Positions 57,801 through 64,000 of a stretch of 64,000 bases of DNA are shown piece by piece. Source of the DNA: Adiantum capillus-veneris. Its lineage: Eukaryota; Streptophyta; Polypodiopsida; Polypodiales; Pteridaceae. How positions within the stretch are numbered: the stretch's first letter is position 1; the number at the start of each line of letters is the position of its first letter. Under the pieces are notes generated by a model. The model was not told where the DNA came from. It did no database searches and was given only the letters and a program-made list of their open reading frames with translations. Position numbers and translations under genes: made by a program. Where the stretch lies: NCBI GenBank assembly GCA_014529385.2, contig CM043960.1, forward strand, positions 79,596,832-79,660,831. Direction: 5' to 3'.

Positions 57801-58832
57801 TCATGGACAACAAGATTGTAAGTGCACTCTACGCTAAAAGCCCATTCTGCATCAACATCAGCATCACAGTCTCCTTCCATAGAAGACTCAACAATGGTTG
57901 CATTTGTAGTGGAACCAGCATTTGCAATGGAACCACCCTCTTTCTTCTTAGCCTCTTTGGCCTTCAACTTAGGACATGACTTGATCAAGTGATCATTAGC
58001 TTTACAATAATGGCAACGCATCTTCTTTTTGCCCTTATCACCAGAATTTCCAAACGAATTGCTGCCTTTTGCCACTCGCAGCAGAACCATAAGAAGTGGC
58101 TGCATTGCTGTTACCACCCTTTCTTTGAGAAGCAATAAAAGCCTGTTCAACTGCACACTGCCTAGTCCTGTTTTTTCTGGAAAGTGACTCTTGCAACAGC
58201 AATGTGCATAATGCATCAAACTTGACAACTTCTGGATTTCCTTGGGTCATAAGTCTCCAAGTACTAGCAAAAGTCTGGTAGGAATCTGGTAAGGCATCAA
58301 GAACAGTCTGCACAAGGGAACTGTCTGAAATGACTTCACCTGCAAAAATAAGTTGCTCATTGATATCCTTGACACTAGCAAGGAAAGTGTCCATATCATC
58401 TTCCTCATGCATAATCTTCGACTCCAGTTGTTTACGCAGCAAAGCAATTTTAGCCTCATTGCGGCTTGCATAAAGACCTGCTAGAATATCCCAAGTCTGT
58501 TTTGCAGATTTTGTTGAACGGATGTGAGGAACAATGGTGCGCTTCACAGAAAACGCAACCAATGCATTATCCTGAACATCCCAATGAGCTTGTTCTGTCG
58601 TAGGCAAAACAACTCTACCAGATGCAATCCTTGCAGCAAGACCTGCAACATCCTCAACATCGCCTACATCCTCAGAACCAGGACGTACATCAATGCCCTG
58701 CACAATGTTCCAGAGACCCTTTGACACAAGAACATGTTGCATCATATAAGCCCACATAGGGTAGTTGTCACCATCCAACCTGTCCTCAGCAGCAAACATC
58801 TTGAACACATCTGTGTTGTTGTTGTCAGCCAT
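57801..58832 (-). pseudogene. Copia-B gag half
   Basis: Gag from 58832 (MADNNNTDVFKMFAAED), with the zinc knuckle CHYCKANDHLIKSC intact (unlike Copia-A). The frame changes near 58080. The coding text stops at TCATGGAC where the hAT entered and resumes at 33142/39351. Confidence 0.93.
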
Positions 58833-59175
58833 GGTAAATGTTGCCTGATGTGAAAACTGCCCGAAAATAGGAGAAACGGAGCAGGAACAACCTGTGCTAT
58901 ATAGCACAAACCGTAGAAGACTGTAAGACACCTGTTATGCAGAAAACGGCACTGACAGAAATTCTGCACAAAATGACGAAATAGTCTGTGTAGTACTACC
59001 TGTAGTGGAAACGGAGGCCGAAATGAGCCCAAATCAAAATTCTGTGCAGACCAAGCTCTTCGAGCTTACCCAAAATATTTGTTGACCTGCGAACACTTAC
59101 CAAAGCTCACTGAAATCGGACAAAGTGAGCAGGCGTGTGCTGGAGCAGCTGGCGACTAAGCCCGGGAGGACGTGA

Positions 59176-59190
59176 CCTGTTCTGATACCA
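59176..59190 (-). other. Primer binding site of Copia-B, one base changed
   Basis: TGGTATCAGAACAGG; the expected GAGC reads GAAC. Confidence 0.85.
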
Positions 59191-59192
59191 AT

Positions 59193-59419
59193 TGTTGGAA
59201 TTAGGGTTGCAGAGAAACACACACATCTTGGAGAAGATGAAGGAAGCTCAAGGCACACAATAGAGAGTGTGTTACTTAGTGTGCAATGGAAAAATAGATA
59301 GCCCTAGAGTGATGGGCGTATATACAATGCACGGGGGAAAAAACCTCCTAAAGAGCGAAAAAATGCCCCGGCGGTCCTAGTGTGTTCACACACATCACTG
59401 CCACATGTATATGGTAACA
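59193..59419 (-). repeat. Copia-B 5' LTR (227 bp)
   Basis: Pairs with 30088-30314; followed by TAATT. Confidence 0.95.
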
Positions 59420-59424
59420 TAATT

Positions 59425-59895
59425 ATGGGACACTCTATATGCATATGAAAATTTTCAAACAAAAGCATGCAGTGTAAGAGATGAAGTTGATGGGTGCTTC
59501 AAGGAACAAATGTAGCACATGTGACATCAAAAGACGTCTCAATAGCTTCCACATTTGCAAGAAGGGTTTTAGATGTAGAAGCTTCTCCACTCATTCCTCA
59601 CTGTGCTAAGTCCGTGAGTGTCTTTTGGACCTCCTCCTTCACTTACCACTATACTACGATGACTTTGACTCTTATGCTCACCTATACCAGCATGAGCGAC
59701 ACAACATAATTATACTCAACTCTTCCAGCTTGAGCAATACCTAAAATAACTAAGACGCTTAGACCACAGAGAATATTACATGAAGGTTTGGGACTAACGT
59801 CTCGCTCATTTAGTGGCTTATTAGCTGCCCAACTTTGACTTTTATGCCATGTATTTTTAATGGCGACTTGGACTTACCAATTCAAGGCCAGAAAC
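59425..59895 (-). other. R2 3' non-coding region with tRNA-Asp-like motif
   Basis: Aligns with R1 26230-26640: GGTAAGTCCAAGT, ATTAAAAATACATGGCATAA, and GAAGCACCCAT. The minus strand of 59641-59657 is GTAGTATAGTGGTAAGT, the tRNA-Asp-like 17-mer seen before R1 gag. Confidence 0.65.
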
Positions 59896-61056
59896 TTAAT
59901 TCCATAAGTTCTGGAAATTTAGGCCTCTTCCATTGTGTTGGTCTTTGGATGCCACCATTTTTCCGAGTAGGTTGGCATAATTTGGCTCCTCTTGACTTGC
60001 TTGTCGAGTGACTGATGTAGCCTTTGCTTTATCTTGCTTGAGAAGCGGTTGTCGAGATGTGTGGGTTTTTTGTGATTGAGTTTCTACTGGCAATTTTGGA
60101 ACCCACCTTGTGTTTGGTCCTTGTGTAACAGTCTTTGGTATTTTCTTCTTTTTATCGATAACTTGATGGACACTAGAATTCGATATCCATAGTTGATTAT
60201 TTCCTTTGTAGAAGCCTTGATTTTGGAGTTGATGATGAGGTATACATCTAGAGATTGTAGCAGCCTGGGTTGCAATTGGCTTCTGTTGAGTGACTGTTGG
60301 TTATCATCGCTTGCCTTTGGGTAGAAGCTTGTAGCTTAACTGGAATCATTTGCTGATTCACCTATTTGCGTTGGGTAATTTGACTAGAGAGTGACTTTGG
60401 TACCCAAACTTATCGCATTCCATGCTGCTTTGATTTTTACTTTTTCCTTTTGTGGTAGTTCTTTCTCCTGGTTGAGTTGTTTGTCTTGCATTTATAGCTC
60501 GTCTTGCTCTTTGTGGAACTCTTTGGTTGAGGCGAGTAGATCCAGGCTGTTACTTTAGGCTTTTTGGCCCAAACATTAGCGTTTCCTTGGAAGCAGCCCT
60601 GAGCAATGATTGACTCATTTGATGCTACCCACCCTGTCACCTTTTGTTGTTGTGGTTGAACTTGTGCTTCATGTATCCAAACTGGGTCTTTGACTTTAAT
60701 GTGCTCTTTGGATACCAACACTTGGTTGACATTCTTCGGTTTCTTCTGTATTCTTTTTGTGATGGAAACTTTGGTTGATAGACTTTCTGCTTTGGTTTCC
60801 ATTGCATTGTTGATGGTTTGGCTCTTGATGTAGAAGCCTCGCAGGAAGTTTGATGTAGGCTCGTTGAAGGTAAAATCGTCTTGCGAGGTTGGTATACTTC
60901 AATTTTTACCTTAGCTTTACCTTTTTCTACAATGCTTAATTGCTCCTTTTTTGCATTGACTTGAGGTGCTTTTGGGGTTTTTGATGGTGTTGTTGCTAAA
61001 TATTTTCCTTCTGGTTGTTGAAAGAAGATGTTCCTCCAGCTTTCTGTCAGGATCAA
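59896..61056 (-). pseudogene. R2 W-P repeat ORF, broken
   Basis: Counterpart of R1 24853-26246. Shared text includes QWKPK.KVYQPKFPSQ, QVLVSKEHIKVKDPVW, KVTGWVASNESIIAQG, a LQNQGFYKGNNQLW unit, TQGPNTRWVPK and a terminal RGLNFQNLWN. The frame changes several times (near 60720, 60440 and 60300). Function unknown. Confidence 0.6.
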
Positions 61057-61147
61057 ACTCTCTTTGATATGATGGGAGTCGATTATGTGGAAAGTATCTT
61101 TATACTACCCGGTACTCAATTTGAGTATGGCTTGTGCCACTCCGAAG

Positions 61148-61892
61148 CTAGGAATTGGAATTTTTGAACTTGTGTACATGATCTCCGCTAGCTCCGTGAT
61201 TAGATTCTTTGTTGCTTCTGGATCTATCATAGCTGAACATGTTAGAACTTGTGTACATGATCTCCGCTAGCTCCGTGATTAGATTCTTTGTTGCTTCTGG
61301 ATCTATCACAGCTGAACATGTTATTTTGAGTCCTGTTTCTTCGCATATGCCAAATTTGATCGTCGTAGGAGACAATCGATCTTCTTCCTTGTCCCTGTTC
61401 TTCTTTTGATCTTGCCTTTGTTGAACATTTGACGTTGAACTTGAAAACTTTGCTCCTTCATCTGCTTTTCTTTGCACTTTTTTTGTAGTCGACTTCTTTG
61501 AAACAGCTTCTGGTGATTCTTCAGGTATGTCAGTGATGCTCTATTTTCTTCATGTGCACTTTGGCATCATGCTCCATAACTTAGCTATCTGTTTCACCTT
61601 TTCTGCTTTCACACTCACAAACTTCGTTAGCTTCCTTCAACACCTTTATCGTAAATAAGGGAGTTACATCATACCCATCTTCATCGCAAAACTTAGTAAG
61701 GGTCACCTCATTCACGCAGACATCAAGAGTCGCCAGTATTTGATCCCATCCAAAGGGTTCAAATAACTCCTCTAGAAATGGCTCTGTTACATACGCCTCA
61801 TCTTCTACTGAATGCTCTAGGATGAAATCTTTCTTTCTAAGACTTCCACTCTCAGGATCTCCGTACATCCAAATATGCACTTTGCTTTCCAA
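61148..61892 (-). pseudogene. R2 second protease-like segment and linker
   Basis: 61892-61581 encodes an acidic 103-residue stretch (VHIWMYGDPESGSLRKKDF). 61477-61148 encodes TIKFGICEETGLKITCSAV, then IDPEATKNLI, which resembles the retropepsin active-site strand I-D-T-G-A-T with PE in place of TG. A 79-bp tandem duplication (61166-61244, 61245-61323, one difference) shifts the frame. Confidence 0.5.
61166..61323. repeat. 79-bp tandem duplication
   Basis: Two adjacent copies beginning GAACTTGTGTACATGATCTC with one substitution; 79 is not a multiple of three. Confidence 0.95.
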
Positions 61893-61925
61893 ATTGGTTG
61901 TGGAGTTTAAGTCTTCCCCCGGGGT

Positions 61926-62878
61926 TCATACTACATCTCTATAACTATGATTCATGACACTGATCTTCATAGTGACATCCTTGTGTCTCAAGTAGATATA
62001 TTCATAGCCCCAATCTTGTACCATTTTGAGTTGACGGATGAATGGTCTTCCCAATATGATATCAAAGTTGATACTCTTGTCAAAATTCATTATGGCAAAG
62101 GTGTGCTCATACTCGATGCCACACGAGGATACAATGATTTGTTCTAATATTCCAATTGGTTTCTCCGTGTATCCATCCGCTAGTTGCAGTTTCATTCGAG
62201 TTTTCCTAAGACGAGGCTTCCCCATTTTTTCCATATCTCTTTGGTTGCAATGGCAGTTCCTACCCCACTATCTAATATAGCAACCATCTTTACGCCTTTG
62301 TACTCAAGTGGTAAGGTGGTGTTTCCTTCTTCTCCTTCATAGTAGTCACCCACCTTATTTACTGGTACTGGCTTTGTTTGTGGTTTCTTAGGCAAGGTTC
62401 CATCCATGTTTTTGTCCGCAAGTTGGTCATGTGACGGGATTTTCAGCCCCATGTTTTCCAGGTGTTTGCCCATTTGGCTCCATAGATGTGGTCTAATTTT
62501 TAGTAGCTCTGAGAGATAAAGTGTGCATTGTATAGGAGAAGACATCAATTCATGCAAGCTCTTGGTATCCATCATTTTTGGTGTGGCTTTCCACTCAGAA
62601 GGTACCATTTTAACCTCCAATTTTGTTTCAAGTTCTCCTATTAAAGATGGCAACGTCTTTAGGGAGCATGGTTTACTCTCTTTAGATGTGACAGACCCAA
62701 CATCCCCATATAGAGATCTTATATCCCTTGGGAAAAGTTCGTGATCCATGTTTATCTCAGGGATGGGTGCTAATTGTAAAGTAGCACTACCATCTTTTTG
62801 GTTTCTGATTGATTCCCACAAGGATTGTGGCCATGGTTCTTCTACCTCCGGAATAGGCTCCGGAATAGGCATTACCAC
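61926..62878 (-). pseudogene. R2 retropepsin-like protease
   Basis: After an acidic spacer the strand reads VAILDSGVGTAIATKEIW (active-site DSG) and ends with NFDIILGRPFIRQLKMV, the ILGRPF motif of Ty3/Gypsy proteases. A shift in the A run near 62225 separates the two halves (EIWKKWG against EKMGKPRLRKTR). It would cleave the polyprotein. This segment is the best evidence for a Gypsy-type origin of R1 and R2. Confidence 0.75.
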
Positions 62879-63997
62879 TTATGAACCCACCCCATCTATG
62901 GTATTGGCTACTTCCCTTGTATCTAAAGGTGCCTCAACTCTTGACTCTTCGTCTTTGTTTACAATACCCTGGCTTTCCATTTCCTGGACTTTTTCGCGGA
63001 TTAGCACCTCCATTTTGGGAGCATCTGGAACTGGTTCCATAAGAGCTTGGGCCTTCTGGATCAGCTCCTTGCACATTTGCAACCTCTCTTTTTCATACCC
63101 CGGATGAGGATACGTCAGCCATCTATCCTCTTGGGTTTGGTTGGGTTTTAACCTAGCTTCATAAGCTTTCAAGATTGCATCCAAAGGTTCAAACACTTTG
63201 TCGACCAAGACTGAACCTCCCGAGTTAGTCTTTGACTCTTTAGGTCCCTTTGCATTTTTGTTCCTTTCTTGCTCTTTTCTAAGCTGCTCTCTTGTTTGAT
63301 TCAGTTTAGTTTCCAAATCCGCTTTCTCCTTCAGCCTCTTCAATTTCATTTTGTCTCGTCTGCCTTTCCATGATCTTCTTTCAAAGGTTCTCACTGATTT
63401 GCTCTCAAATATTGTTTGAACAAGCAATGTGGCTTTTTCAGCTGGTTTGTTTTTGGCAGCTTCTTGAGCTTGAGCTCGAGTCATCAAGTTTAAAGGAATG
63501 GCGGGTTCTACCTCGGATCCGCTTAAAGAAGGCATCACGCCTACAACATTCATTGTTGCTTTCCCTTTGTAGTCTTGATTTTTAGCACAGTGTTGGCGTA
63601 GATGGTCTATACCACAACGTTCACAGAATACAAATAATTCAATTTGTGGACCCTTGTTTGGACAACTTTGTGTCCAATGGTCACCTCCACATTCATAGCA
63701 TGAACCTTCTTGTTTCATAGCCGGTGATCCAGCCAATGGTTGTTCTTGCCTAGTAAGAATGTTCTTTGACCCATACTCATGATGATTGGATATGAACATG
63801 AGCGTATTCGTATCCATGGAGTACTGATTTCTCATGGGTTGTGGCACATACATTGGCTGAGTGTAGTTAACTATCACTCTACCATTATTCAGAAGAGGTG
63901 GTTGTTTCCCTACCACACGTTGTGGATTTGGTTGAGTCCTACACCATGGAGTGGGATGATCCCCTCCACAAGTATTACATATCCTCAATTGAGGTTG
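62879..63997 (-). pseudogene. R2 zinc-knuckle Gag segment
   Basis: Open from a TGA at the window edge to TAA at 62879-62881, which lies in frame with the protease segment. Three knuckles of the form C-x2-C-x3-H-x4-C: CNTCGGDHPTPWC, CYECGGDHWTQSC and CERCGIDHLRQHC. A strongly charged helical region follows (Lys/Glu-rich, about residues 200-250). The role is RNA binding in the capsid. The 5' end and any capsid domain are outside the window. Confidence 0.7.
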
Positions 63998-64000
63998 TCA

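Larger units (their letters stand above)
30088..59419 (-). mobile_element. Copia-B LTR retrotransposon, split by a hAT
   Basis: Same family as Copia-A. LTRs are 30088-30314 and 59193-59419 (227 bp each, about eight differences), with TAATT target duplication. The pol half ends at TCATGGAC (33135-33142) and the gag half resumes at TCATGGAC (57801-57808). Copia-A shows the unsplit sequence with a single TCATGGAC (3417-3424). The apparent size of 29 kb is due to the hAT, its nested elements and the tandem duplication. The element also lacks about 460 bp of the RT region that Copia-A keeps (near 31700). Confidence 0.93.
28460..64000 (-). mobile_element. R2: second RT-less Gypsy-like element, split by Copia-B
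   Basis: Minus-strand relative of R1. Its 3' LTR and tail lie at about 28460-30087 and the rest of its interior at 59420-64000, with the 5' end outside the window. Copia-B occupies the gap, with TAATT on both sides (30083-30087, 59420-59424). Order on the minus strand: zinc knuckles, retropepsin, second protease-like segment, W-P repeat ORF, 3' non-coding region, polypurine tract. Again no RT or integrase is present before the LTR. Confidence 0.65.

Overview
This window reads as a gene-poor, transposon-packed stretch of a land-plant nuclear genome. The evidence is Copia elements primed by initiator-Met tRNA (TGGTATCAGAGC next to the LTR), a hAT transposase of the BED/DUF659/C-terminal-dimerisation type, a CACTA element of the tnp2 class with GT-AG introns, LTR elements with plant-style polypurine tracts, and very long GA/CT microsatellites. 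The species cannot be fixed from sequence alone; a large seedless-plant genome such as a fern would fit. I found no intact host housekeeping gene.

Layout. 1-5064 is a decayed minus-strand Copia (Copia-A) whose left LTR runs off the window. 5065-11239 is non-coding and microsatellite-rich and holds a 1,320-bp TTAA-flanked inverted-repeat element (6324-7643). 11240-27863 is a plus-strand Gypsy-like element (R1) with gag/protease-like sequence and a W-P repeat ORF but no reverse transcriptase or integrase. Its long leader contains a young, nearly intact Copia (Copia-C, 12023-17655) and an array of perfect palindromes (17823-19424). From about 28.46 kb to the right edge lies a second, minus-strand member of the same family (R2), split by Copia-B (30088-59419, target duplication TAATT). 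Copia-B is split by a hAT transposon (39352-57800, target duplication TCATGGAC). The hAT in turn carries Copia-D (41559-46748, ATGTG) inside its transposase gene and a CACTA element (49269-54954, AAA) inside a kinase-like cargo gene. After the hAT insertion, a 6,209-bp block (27594-33802) was duplicated in direct tandem (33803-40011) with AATGA microhomology at the breakpoints; the copies differ at roughly 20 sites.

Most coding sequences are broken. The least damaged are the Copia-C gag-pol (one in-frame TAG), the TnpA-like gene of the CACTA (three exons, no stop seen) and an unrecognised 208-codon ORF inside the hAT (48275-48901). The most interesting signals are the palindrome array, a U-rich hairpin shared by four different LTR elements with co-varying arms, the kinase-like cargo in a hAT, the RT-less Gypsy-like family with W-P repeats, bipartite hAT subterminal repeats, and the TTAA-targeted element.
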